Of a stretch of DNA of 64,000 bases, positions 16,852-25,544 are shown one piece after another. Positions within the stretch are counted from its first letter, which is position 1, and each line of letters starts with the position of its first letter. The notes below the pieces were generated by a model. It saw nothing but the letters and a program-made list of their open reading frames with translations. It did no database searches and had not been told where the DNA came from. The stretch lies in contig NC_020520.1 in assembly GCF_000348785.1 (NCBI RefSeq), positions 3,906,001-3,970,000 on the forward strand, in the 5' to 3' direction. A program made the position numbers and the translations under genes. The DNA is from Ilumatobacter coccineus YM16-304 (GTDB taxonomy: Bacteria; Actinomycetota; Acidimicrobiia; Acidimicrobiales; Ilumatobacteraceae).

Positions 16852-17678
16852 GTCTCGACGCCACCGACGTCTCCGGGGCCGCCACGCCGAAGACCGTCGC
16901 CCTCCCTGAGCGCCCGCGGCCGTCGGCGCTCGTCATCGGGCTGGCCATCGGCGGTCTGGTCTTCACCGTCCTGACGGCTCGCCGCATCGGGTTCTCGCTC
17001 GACGGCCTGATCGAGAACCTGCAACGTCCGAACCCGGTCTTCGAGGGCCTGCTGCACACCGCGTGGGGCGAGATGTTCTCGCCGAGGTCACGCGCCTACT
17101 TCGTCGAGACGCTCCAGATGGCGACCCTCGCCACGGTCGCCGGTGTCGCCGTCTCGCTGCCGATGGCGCTGTGGTCGACCGAGGTGGGCAACCCGTACCT
17201 CGTGCCCCGGGTCATCCTCCGATCGATCAACAACGTGATCCGGTCGATCCCCGACCTCGTGTGGGCCGGCCTGTTCGTGCTCGGCGTCGGCATCGGCGCC
17301 CTGTCGGGTGTGCTCGCGCTGTTCTTCTTCTCGCTCGCCGTGATGGTCAAGCTCACCGCCGACACGCTCGACGGCATCGACATGGGCCCGATCGAGGCCG
17401 CCAACGCCTCGGGCGCGACCCACACCCAGATGTTGCGCACGGCCGTCATTCCACAGATCCTCCCGGCGTTCAGTTCGTACGCGCTCTACGACTACGAGCT
17501 CAACCTGCGCGCATCGGCGGTGCTCGGACTCGTGGGCGCCGGCGGCATCGGTGAGCGGATCGACTTCTTCCGCAACCGTGGACTGTGGGACCAACTGTGG
17601 GGCCTCGTCGTGATGTTCTTCATCGTCGTCTTCGTCGTCGAGCGGATCTCGGTGAGCATCCGGAGGCGTCTCGTATGA
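16848..17678 (+). CDS. phnE: PhnE-like phosphonate ABC permease (first)
   Basis: A 276-residue membrane permease. The EAA-type loop, DMGPIEAANASGATHTQMLR, is typical of PhnE and contacts the ATPase. The start is GTG 16848 inside the phnC stop; the stop overlaps the next permease (ATGA). The two PhnE-type genes side by side suggest a heterodimeric pore, as in several actinobacterial and cyanobacterial phosphonate importers. Confidence 0.88.
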   Translation: MSLDATDVSGAATPKTVALPERPRPSALVIGLAIGGLVFTVLTARRIGFSLDGLIENLQRPNPVFEGLLHTAWGEMFSPRSRAYFVETLQMATLATVAGVAVSLPMALWSTEVGNPYLVPRVILRSINNVIRSIPDLVWAGLFVLGVGIGALSGVLALFFFSLAVMVKLTADTLDGIDMGPIEAANASGATHTQMLRTAVIPQILPAFSSYALYDYELNLRASAVLGLVGAGGIGERIDFFRNRGLWDQLWGLVVMFFIVVFVVERISVSIRRRLV

Positions 17679-18565
17679 GCAACGTCACCACCAGCGCGAC
17701 ACACCTCCTGCCGTCCAAGTCGCGCGACACGTTCAAGATCATCCTCACGACGGCCTTCGTCATCCTGTTCGGCTGGTCGGCGATCAACGTCGAACTCAAG
17801 TGGTCGCGCCTGCTCGGTGCCCCTGCCGACATGTACCGACTCGCCAAGGTCATGTTCGGCGAACTCCCATGGGAGAACCTCGACACGTTGATCGGCCTCA
17901 TGTGGGACTCGATCGCGATCGCATGGATCGGCACACTCATCGCCGCCGTGTTCGCGATCCCGATGTCGTTCCTCGCCGCCGAGAACCTGGTCGGCCGTCC
18001 GATCGCCTGGGTCACGCGACAGATCTTCAACATCTTGCGTGCCGTCCCCGAAGTCATCCTCGCCCTGTTGTTCATCCCGGTCTTCGGCCTCAGCCCGATG
18101 GCCGGCGTGATGGCGATCGGCATCGGGTCGATCGGCAGTCTCGGCAAGCTGTTCTACGAGATCATCGAGAACATCAAGCCCGGCCCGATCGAGGCCACCG
18201 ACGCCGTCGGCGCCTCGGCGGTCCAACGCCTGCGTTGGGGTGTGCTCCCACAGGTCGCCCCCGAACTCACGTCGTTCCTGATGTACCGCTTCGAGGTCAA
18301 CATTCGTGCGTCGTCGGTGCTCGGCATCGTCGGCGCCGGCGGCATCGGCGGCACCCTCGCCGACTCGTTCCGCTTCAAAGAATACGGCCAGGCGGGCCTC
18401 GCCCTGATCGTGGTGATCGTCGGAACGATCGCCGTCGACACCATCTCGGGCGCCATCCGCCGCCGCATCGTCGCCGGACCGAAGCAGGAGCGCTTGGCCG
18501 ACGACGAGGACTCGCTGCTGCTGTCACCCGACGCGCTGGTGCTCGCCCCCGAGACGGGAACGTGA
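17675..18565 (+). CDS. phnE: PhnE-like phosphonate ABC permease (second)
   Basis: A 296-residue permease and partner of the preceding one. The EAA-type loop is KPGPIEATDAVGASAVQRLR, followed by WGVLPQVAPELTSFLMYRFEVN. The start at ATG 17675 overlaps the upstream stop by 4 nt; the frame is open further upstream but overlaps phnE1 there. A HAD phosphatase gene follows after 7 nt in the same operon. Confidence 0.88.
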   Translation: MSNVTTSATHLLPSKSRDTFKIILTTAFVILFGWSAINVELKWSRLLGAPADMYRLAKVMFGELPWENLDTLIGLMWDSIAIAWIGTLIAAVFAIPMSFLAAENLVGRPIAWVTRQIFNILRAVPEVILALLFIPVFGLSPMAGVMAIGIGSIGSLGKLFYEIIENIKPGPIEATDAVGASAVQRLRWGVLPQVAPELTSFLMYRFEVNIRASSVLGIVGAGGIGGTLADSFRFKEYGQAGLALIVVIVGTIAVDTISGAIRRRIVAGPKQERLADDEDSLLLSPDALVLAPETGT

Positions 18566-18572
18566 ACCGCTG

Positions 18573-19220
18573 ATGGCCGACCCGCAGTTCATCCTGGGCG
18601 TCGACCTCGACGGTGTGGTCGCCGACCACACGTATCGGTTCCGCGAGATCCTCGCCGACATCCGCGGCATCGACCCCGAGAGCCTGCCGCTCGAACGCTC
18701 GTGGAACTTCGGCGAGTGGGGCCTCGGCCCCGACGAGTACGCCACCCTGCACCGAGTTGCGGTGATGGAATACGACATGTTCGCCACCATGCCGCTCATC
18801 CCCGGTGCGACCGAAGCACTGTGGCGGCTGAGCGACGCCGGCGTGTGGATTCGCATCATCACGCATCGCCTCTACGTGCACTGGGGCCACGCGAAGGCCA
18901 TCGGCGACACGGCGGCCTGGCTCGACACGCACCGCATCCCGTACCGCGACCTCTGCTTCCTCGGCAAGAAGCCGCAGGTCGAGGCGAACGCCTACATCGA
19001 CGACGCGCCGCACAACATCGAGCAACTCCGCGCCGCCGGCAACACGGTCATCGCGTTCGAGCAACCGTACAACCGCGACGTCGAAGGTCTTCGAGCAAAG
19101 AACTGGGCCGAGGTCGAAGCCATCGTGACCGACCTCGCCGCGGCGCACGTCGGTCAGTTCGAAGCGCAGCTTCCGGGCATCGACCCCGGTGCCGACCGCC
19201 TCGACCGACGCCGCGACTGA
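18573..19220 (+). CDS. HAD-family 5'-nucleotidase-like phosphatase (2 of 2)
   Basis: A 215-residue HAD protein related to the gene at 14023. Motif I is GVDLDGVVADHT, motif II is IRIITHRLYVHWGHAKA, and motif IV is AYIDDAPHNIEQLR. It begins 7 nt after phnE2, so it is the last gene of the importer operon and its substrate probably relates to the imported phosphorus compound. The DGVVAD signature is shared by both copies, but the middle regions have diverged. Exact substrate unknown. Confidence 0.75.
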   Translation: MADPQFILGVDLDGVVADHTYRFREILADIRGIDPESLPLERSWNFGEWGLGPDEYATLHRVAVMEYDMFATMPLIPGATEALWRLSDAGVWIRIITHRLYVHWGHAKAIGDTAAWLDTHRIPYRDLCFLGKKPQVEANAYIDDAPHNIEQLRAAGNTVIAFEQPYNRDVEGLRAKNWAEVEAIVTDLAAAHVGQFEAQLPGIDPGADRLDRRRD

Positions 19221-19243
19221 CGCAACACCAGAGTCCGAGCGAC

Positions 19244-19276
19244 CCGGACGCTTTGTCTCTGAGACAAACCGTCCGG
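19244..19276. repeat. Palindromic repeat element, copy 2
   Basis: An inverted repeat with 16-nt arms (CCGGACGCTTTGTCTC) around a single T, with one mismatch. It shares the core TTTGTCTCTGAGACAAA and flanking CCGGACG with the copy at 13958. Here it follows the HAD gene and may act as a terminator. Confidence 0.75.
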
Positions 19277-19339
19277 ATGACGTTTCGCTGACGCCTGTCC
19301 TCGCACACTTGCATCACCCTGCGTCCACGTCCGGGAGGG

Positions 19340-21814
19340 ATGATGCCGAAACCAGCGAAACTGCCCAAGGGAGCGCCGAAGTCACTGCGCGACTTCGTGG
19401 CCTGCACCACGCAGAGCGTCACGCTCGACACCGATTCACTCGGTTGGATCCCGACACCACCGGGCGTTCCGGCGGCGCTCGCTCCCGACGTGAACGTGAC
19501 CGCCGGGGCGACACCCGGCACGGCGACGATCACCATCGGGTACGGCGAGTTCATCTCGATGGACCTCCCCGCGTCGATCGGGCCCAACGGAGAACTACAG
19601 GTCGACGCGTCCGACATCGGGTTCGGCATCGGCCCGAAGATCGACAAGTGGGTCGCCGACTTCAACGCGACGCTGAAAGCCAACGGCAAGCAACTCGACA
19701 CGTTCGCGGTCGACGGCAACAAGGTCGCGATGACCAAGAAGAACGCGGTCGTGCCGGCGAAGGAACCGACGCCGCCCGCAACTCCAGCCCCGAAGGTCAT
19801 CAAGCCTGGCGGTCCTCCGCCGGTACCGGTGCCACCCGAGAAGAAGCCCTCGCCGGGATGCCTCACTTGGATGCTCGTTGCGGTCACCGTCGTCGCCGTG
19901 CTCGTCGTGGCAGCGGTGGTGCTCGTGCGCGGAGGCGACGACGAGACCGCCACGATCGTCGACGTCGGCCAGACCGCACCGGCCGCCACCGAGCCGCCTC
20001 CCACGGCTGCCCCGGCCGAACCGGAACCCAGCGAACCGCCGTCGAGCGCCTCCGATCCCGGTCCCACGACCACACTCATCGACGACGACCAGAGCTTCAG
20101 GGACGCACTGTGCACCCTGCTCGGCAGACCGATCGTCACGATCTACGGTGACCTGACCTTGCCCGACGGATCGTGCGCCCCCGAGCCCGACCGGACCTCG
20201 ACGTACGGGTTCTGCCCGGCCGACTTGCCATGCTCGCTCGACCAGCCGGCAGCGATCGCCATCACCGGCCAGACCGGCAACAACCACCTCCCGGGAACCA
20301 CCGATGCCGTGTCCGGACAGACCGGCTTCTCGACGCTGCTCGAGAGTTTCCTGATTCTGGTGTCGCTAGCTGTCGGCGACCTCGAACCGGTCGGAGGGCC
20401 CGACGAGCTCTACGAGGCGTCGGCCGACTGTGCTGGAACGACGGTCACCGGCGCCGGTGTCCCGCAGGACGACGGATCGGTTCGCGCCGACCTTCCGCTC
20501 TTCAGCTATGGCGAGTGTTCCAACCGTGAGATCCGGGCCAACTTCGACGACCACATGTTCCGGTTCCCACAGATCGCCATCTACAACGTCGACGCGTCGG
20601 AGCGCGAGCCGACCACTCCGAACGACTCGCTCTATGCGGTCCAGAACCCGAGCGTCGAGATCGGTTTCGACGACGTGAACACCATCAACAACGTGCTCGG
20701 CGGGCGCACTGGAGTCGACGACGGGTGTTTCTGGTTCTTCGAACCGCAGAACGTCGAACTCGTGACACGGGTGCTCGACGGCTGCGCGACGAACAACCAC
20801 TACTGGGTGTTCGCCGCCGCAACGACCAACGTCGAGATCGAGGTCTCGGTCACCGACACCGTGCTCGGCACGACCGCCACCTACGCCAATCCGCTCGGGC
20901 AGGTCATGCCAACCGCCGCAGACATCTCCGCCTTCCGCACCACCGACACGCTGTTCGACAACTCCGTCTTCCCGTGCGGGTTCGGCTACGTCGGCTACAC
21001 CGCCTGCTCCGAGGGTGACCCGGCGATGGAGACGGGGGCCTTCGTCACGGTGTCGGCGGAGACGGCCGGAAGCGTTCCGCTCGCCTCCGACGGAACCGAT
21101 CGAGCGCATCACGCCGACTTCACCTCCGTCGGCGGACCGCGCTTCAGCGCCACGCAGACGGCCGACGAGTGGGTCGTGACATCGTCGACCGGAGCCACGC
21201 GGGCGCGGGCGATCATTCGCGGAACATCACTCACCTTCGTGATCCCGAGCGACGAGCTCCCCGACGCAGCCCTCGCCTATCAGTGGGCGACCACCGTCGA
21301 CGGCAACGAACACGTCCAACCGGTCGTGCCGGTGATGGGTCTGATCACGACCCCAGAGATGACGCCGCTCGAGGCTGCCGAACCAGTCGAGCCGACCGAG
21401 CCGACCGAGCCAGTCGAGCCCACTGCGCCAGTCGAGACCGTCGAGGAGCCTGCTCCGACCGACGAGGCGGCGCCGATCGAGTCGCTCGCCGACTTCTACA
21501 CACGACTCTCGGCGAGCGTGTCGGCAGGCGACCTCGGTTTCGCACTCGACCGACTCGACCAGCGTGTGTTCGACGTGTACGGCGACTCGTGCCCCGCTGC
21601 GCTCGAATCGTTCGCCGACCCCGACCTGGTCATCGAGTTCGTCTCGGCCGGGCCGATCGAGGACTGGGTGTACGAGGCCAACGAGCAGGCGGTCGAGGTT
21701 CCCGGCTCCCAGGCCGTCACGATCCGGCTCTCCGGTCGCGGCCAGTCGGGTGACGAATCGGTGGCACACCTCTCGATCGTCGACGGCACCTACCGCTGGT
21801 TCACGTTCTGCTGA
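19340..21814 (+). CDS. Orphan single-pass membrane protein with large outer domain
   Basis: An 824-residue protein that I do not recognise. Residues 1 to about 135 form a cytoplasmic domain with no known motif. A Pro-rich hinge follows. One membrane helix (CLTWMLVAVTVVAVLVVAAVVL) spans residues 174-195. Next is a Pro/Glu/Thr linker and an outer region of about 450 residues with around 18 Cys, which suggests disulfides. A second linker of repeated EPTEP/PVE units joins a C-terminal domain of about 100 residues, ESLADFYTRLSASVSAGDLGFAL..., resembling small NTF2-like or stress-sensing outer domains. The start has a GGGAGG site. No partner genes are apparent. Possibly an envelope sensor or adhesin. 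Confidence 0.55.
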   Translation: MMPKPAKLPKGAPKSLRDFVACTTQSVTLDTDSLGWIPTPPGVPAALAPDVNVTAGATPGTATITIGYGEFISMDLPASIGPNGELQVDASDIGFGIGPKIDKWVADFNATLKANGKQLDTFAVDGNKVAMTKKNAVVPAKEPTPPATPAPKVIKPGGPPPVPVPPEKKPSPGCLTWMLVAVTVVAVLVVAAVVLVRGGDDETATIVDVGQTAPAATEPPPTAAPAEPEPSEPPSSASDPGPTTTLIDDDQSFRDALCTLLGRPIVTIYGDLTLPDGSCAPEPDRTSTYGFCPADLPCSLDQPAAIAITGQTGNNHLPGTTDAVSGQTGFSTLLESFLILVSLAVGDLEPVGGPDELYEASADCAGTTVTGAGVPQDDGSVRADLPLFSYGECSNREIRANFDDHMFRFPQIAIYNVDASEREPTTPNDSLYAVQNPSVEIGFDDVNTINNVLGGRTGVDDGCFWFFEPQNVELVTRVLDGCATNNHYWVFAAATTNVEIEVSVTDTVLGTTATYANPLGQVMPTAADISAFRTTDTLFDNSVFPCGFGYVGYTACSEGDPAMETGAFVTVSAETAGSVPLASDGTDRAHHADFTSVGGPRFSATQTADEWVVTSSTGATRARAIIRGTSLTFVIPSDELPDAALAYQWATTVDGNEHVQPVVPVMGLITTPEMTPLEAAEPVEPTEPTEPVEPTAPVETVEEPAPTDEAAPIESLADFYTRLSASVSAGDLGFALDRLDQRVFDVYGDSCPAALESFADPDLVIEFVSAGPIEDWVYEANEQAVEVPGSQAVTIRLSGRGQSGDESVAHLSIVDGTYRWFTFC

Positions 21815-21909
21815 TGCGCTCCTGACGCGGCCCCCGCCGGTGATCGCGACACGGTTCGACGTGATCGATCCGGTCGGAGCGGCAGGGTGCTGGATAGCCT
21901 CGGGCGCCT

Positions 21910-24456
21910 ATGACGAAGATCCCTGACAAGCCGACGTTGGACGGCATCGAGCAACGCTGGTCCGACCAGTGGGACGCCGATGACACCTACCGCTTCGACC
22001 GGTCGGCGGTACGCCAGGACGTCTTCTCGATCGACACGCCGCCTCCGACGGTGAGCGGCTCGCTGCACGTCGGCCACGTGTTCAGCTACACGCACACCGA
22101 CACGATCGCCCGCTACCAGCGCATGGCCGGCAAGCAGGTGTTCTACCCCATGGGTTGGGACGACAACGGCCTGCCCACCGAGCGCCGCGTGCAGGCCTAC
22201 TACGGGGTGCGCTGCGACCCGAGCCAGCCGTACGTCGAGGGCTTCGAGCCGCCGTTCCGCGGCGACCCGCCCAAGAAGCACCAGGCCGTCCCGATCTCCC
22301 GTCCCAACTTCCTCGAACTGTGCGACGAACTCGTCGAGATCGACGAAGAGCTCTTCGAGCAGCTGTTCCGCCGCCTCGGCCTGTCGGTCGACTGGACGCT
22401 CAAGTACGCCACGATCGACGAGCGCTCACGTCGCATCAGCCAACGCGCCTTCCTCCGCAACGTTGAGCGCGGCGAGGCGTACAGCCAGGAAGCGCCGACG
22501 CTGTGGGACATCGACTTCCGCACCGCCGTGGCCCAAGCCGAGTTGAAGGACGAGGAGCGTCCGGGCGCCTACCACAAGATCCCGTTCGCCATCGTGGGCG
22601 ACGAGGCCAACAGCATCGAGATCGACACCACCCGGCCCGAGCTGCTCGCCGCCTGTGTCGCCCTCGTCGCGCATCCCGACGACGAGCGCTTCCAGCCGCA
22701 CTTCGGCAAGAAGGTCATCGTGCCGCTCTACGGCCAAGAGGTCGAAGTGCGCGCACACGAACTCGCGCAGCCCGACAAGGGCACCGGCATCGCCATGATC
22801 TGTACGTTCGGCGACACCACCGACGTCACGTGGTGGCGCGAACTCGCGCTCGAGATGCGCGCCATCATCGGCCGCGACGGACGCATCCTGCCCGACGCGC
22901 CGCACGGCGTCGACCCCGAGGCGTACGCGCTCATCGCCGGCAAGTACCCCAACCAGGCGCAGCGTGCCGTGGTCGAACAGCTCACCGAGCAGGGCATCCT
23001 CATCGGCGAGCCGCGCAAGATCACCCACCCGGTCAAGTTCTACGAGAAGGGCGACCGACCGCTCGAGATCGTCACCTCGCGCCAGTGGTACATCCGCAAC
23101 GGTGGCAAAGACGCCGACCTGCGCGCCGCGCTCATCGCTCGCTCGGGCGATGTCACATGGCACCCGGAGCACATGCGTCACCGCTACGAGAACTGGGTCG
23201 AAGGGCTCAACAGCGACTGGCTCGTCAGCCGCCAGCGCTTCTTCGGTGTGCCGATCCCGATCTGGTACCCGCTCGACGACGCCGGCGAACCGGTCTACGA
23301 CTCGCCGCTCGTGCCCGACGAGGCCGACCTGCCGGTCGACCCCTCCGTCGACGTGCCCGCCGGATACACCGCCGACCAGCGCGACCAGCCGGGCGGTTTC
23401 GTCGCCGACCCCGACATCTTCGACACGTGGGCCACCTCATCGCTCACGCCGCAGATCGCCGGCGACTGGGAAGGCGAGTCCGACATGTTCGACCGCATCT
23501 TCCCGATGGACATGCGCCCGCAGGGCCACGACATCATCCGCACCTGGCTCTTCTCGACCATGACGCGGAGCCACCACGAGCACCACGTCGCCCCCTGGCA
23601 CCACGCGGCGCTGTCGGGCTGGATCCTCGACCCCGATCGCAAGAAGATGGGCAAGTCGAGCGGCAACGCCATGACCCCCGAAGGTCTGCTCGAGCAGTTC
23701 GGCACCGACGCCGTGCGCTACTGGGCCGCCTCTGGCCGCCCGGGTGTCGACACCACGTTCAGCGAAGAGCAGATGAAGGTCGGGCGCAAGCTCGCCAACA
23801 AACTGCTCAACGTGTCGAAGTTCGTGCTGTCGTTCGGCGACGTCGACATGCAGGGTCCGCTCGGCGACACCGTCACCGATCCGATCGACCGCTCGATGCT
23901 CTCCAAGGTCGACGCCGTCATCGCCGAAGCCACCGCCGGATTCGAAGCGTTCGACTACGCCCGTGGCCTCGAACGCACCGAGTCGTTCTTCTGGTGGTTC
24001 TGCGACAACTACGTCGAGCTCGTCAAGAACCGGGCGTACGAGGCGATGGGCCCCGACGCTGCGGCATCGGCTCGCCGCGCGCTGCGCGAAGCGCTGTCGG
24101 CGTGCCAACGCCTGCTCGCTCCGATCCTGCCCTTCGCCACCGAAGAAGCCTGGAGCTGGTGGAACGACACCAGCATCCACGCTGCTGCCTGGCCGACGCC
24201 GAGCGATCTCGGTGGCGACGCCGCACTCGTCGACCCCACGATCGAGGCGCTCACGCTGGTGCGCCGGGCGAAGTCGGAGGCCAAGGTCAGCCAACGCGCC
24301 GAGGTCGCAGCCCTGGCCATCACGGCGCCGGCCGACATGCACGCCGCGCTCGACGCCGGTCGCCCCGACCTCGCAGCAGCCGGAACCATCGCCGACATCA
24401 CCCTCGACGACGGCACCGACCTGGCCTGCAGCGTCACCCTGGCCCCCACCGACTGA
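21910..24456 (+). CDS. valS: Valyl-tRNA synthetase
   Basis: An 848-residue class I synthetase for tRNA-Val. The HIGH motif appears as HVGH in TVSGSLHVGHVFSYTHTD and the KMSKS loop as KKMGKSSGNAMTP. The active-site segment PMGWDDNGLPTERRVQ has the DDNGLPTE form found in archaeal and some actinobacterial or alphaproteobacterial ValS, rather than the common bacterial form. The CP1 editing domain is present (about residues 180-390). The usual C-terminal coiled-coil tRNA arm of bacterial ValS is short or missing. A TAGCCT box lies 9 nt upstream. The gene stands alone and ends at the hairpin at 24490. Confidence 0.92.
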   Translation: MTKIPDKPTLDGIEQRWSDQWDADDTYRFDRSAVRQDVFSIDTPPPTVSGSLHVGHVFSYTHTDTIARYQRMAGKQVFYPMGWDDNGLPTERRVQAYYGVRCDPSQPYVEGFEPPFRGDPPKKHQAVPISRPNFLELCDELVEIDEELFEQLFRRLGLSVDWTLKYATIDERSRRISQRAFLRNVERGEAYSQEAPTLWDIDFRTAVAQAELKDEERPGAYHKIPFAIVGDEANSIEIDTTRPELLAACVALVAHPDDERFQPHFGKKVIVPLYGQEVEVRAHELAQPDKGTGIAMICTFGDTTDVTWWRELALEMRAIIGRDGRILPDAPHGVDPEAYALIAGKYPNQAQRAVVEQLTEQGILIGEPRKITHPVKFYEKGDRPLEIVTSRQWYIRNGGKDADLRAALIARSGDVTWHPEHMRHRYENWVEGLNSDWLVSRQRFFGVPIPIWYPLDDAGEPVYDSPLVPDEADLPVDPSVDVPAGYTADQRDQPGGFVADPDIFDTWATSSLTPQIAGDWEGESDMFDRIFPMDMRPQGHDIIRTWLFSTMTRSHHEHHVAPWHHAALSGWILDPDRKKMGKSSGNAMTPEGLLEQFGTDAVRYWAASGRPGVDTTFSEEQMKVGRKLANKLLNVSKFVLSFGDVDMQGPLGDTVTDPIDRSMLSKVDAVIAEATAGFEAFDYARGLERTESFFWWFCDNYVELVKNRAYEAMGPDAAASARRALREALSACQRLLAPILPFATEEAWSWWNDTSIHAAAWPTPSDLGGDAALVDPTIEALTLVRRAKSEAKVSQRAEVAALAITAPADMHAALDAGRPDLAAAGTIADITLDDGTDLACSVTLAPTD

Positions 24457-24489
24457 CCAACCCTCCACCACCCGGGTGTCTCCTTCACC

Positions 24490-24528
24490 CGGGTGTTTCG
24501 AGACCCACAGGGGCCGTCGAAACACCCG
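24490..24528 (+). terminator. Terminator hairpin after valS
   Basis: Perfect 12-nt arms CGGGTGTTTCGA and TCGAAACACCCG enclose a 15-nt loop. Two further partial copies of CACCCGGGTGT and CGAAACACCCG flank it at 24470-24485 and 24557-24567. Confidence 0.65.
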
Positions 24529-24648
24529 AATGGGACGGACTCGGAGATCGGGGTCACGAAACACCCGGGGAAGCCTCATGGGCGTCTTCAGGTGTTTGTT
24601 GCAATCTGGTGACGTATGGCACGCGATCCAGCGGTAGCCTCATCGGTC

Positions 24649-25443
24649 ATGCGTGCGAAGTTGGGAGCGGGTCTGGCATTGGCGACGGCGGTGTCGCTGC
24701 TCGCTTTCGGCGCGCCCGGCGCCGACGCACAACTGGTCGAGGCACCGCCGTCGACCGAAGCACCCCCTTCCACTGAAGCACCGCCCTCGACCGAAGCACC
24801 ACCGTCAACCGAAGCACCGACCACCACGGTCGAGCCGACCACCACGGTCGCTCCCACGACCACGGTGGCTCCGAGCACGACCATTCCGGCGTTTCCCGGT
24901 GCGGTCAGCGACGACGACAGCGTCGACATCAGCGAGTTGAGCGTCCCCGGTCGCGGCACGATGTTCCAGACCCAGCCGCTGCCACCGCCGCCCACCACGA
25001 CCACCACGACCACCACCCTGCCTGACCCGACGATCCTGCCGTACAACTCCGGCACCGGTCGCCGCGCGGTCTACTCCAAGTCGGCGCAGCGCGTCTGGGC
25101 GGTCGAAGCCGACGGCACCGTCGTCAAGACCCACCGGGTGTCGGGCAAGATGCTGTGGTGCGACCCGCGGGTCGGCACGTACGAAGTGTGGTCACGGTCA
25201 CGGCACACCTATTCGATCAACAACCCCACCATCAAGTGGGGCTACATGGTCCGCTTCACCAAGGGCTGCAACGGCGGCAACATCGGCTTCCACGAGATCC
25301 CCACGCAGTACGGCAGTCTCGTGCAGAGCATCGCTCAGCTCGGCCAGCCGCTGTCGGGTGGCTGCGTTCGCCAGGCACAGCCCGATGCCATCTGGATGTG
25401 GAACTGGGCGCAGATCGGCACGAAGGTCGTCGTTCTCCCCTGA
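24649..25443 (+). CDS. Secreted L,D-transpeptidase (YkuD fold)
   Basis: A 264-residue exported protein. The signal peptide is residues 1-26 (ending near ADAQ). A long Pro/Thr/Ser linker with four PPSTEA repeats and Thr runs follows, then a YkuD domain from about residue 140. The catalytic segment is IGFHEIP...LGQPLSGGCVRQ, where the His and Cys match the HX14-17(S/T)XGC motif of enzymes that form 3-3 peptidoglycan cross-links. An LCP protein follows about 100 nt later, so this is an envelope-assembly neighbourhood. ATG 24649 opens the signal peptide. The frame is open 11 codons upstream. Confidence 0.8.
   Translation: MRAKLGAGLALATAVSLLAFGAPGADAQLVEAPPSTEAPPSTEAPPSTEAPPSTEAPTTTVEPTTTVAPTTTVAPSTTIPAFPGAVSDDDSVDISELSVPGRGTMFQTQPLPPPPTTTTTTTTLPDPTILPYNSGTGRRAVYSKSAQRVWAVEADGTVVKTHRVSGKMLWCDPRVGTYEVWSRSRHTYSINNPTIKWGYMVRFTKGCNGGNIGFHEIPTQYGSLVQSIAQLGQPLSGGCVRQAQPDAIWMWNWAQIGTKVVVLP
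24742..24813 (+). repeat. 18-bp tandem repeats in the L,D-transpeptidase linker
   Basis: Four imperfect 18-bp units (GCACCGCCGTCGACCGAA type) encode four PPSTEA hexapeptides. They act as a spacer between membrane and catalytic domain. Confidence 0.85.
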
Positions 25444-25544
25444 GCCCCGGCTCACCGACAGGCAATCGACGCACGTCGGAGGCATGATGCGTTCGTGCCG
25501 CTGACGGCCACACCCACCCGCGATTCTGTATCGTTCACACCTTC

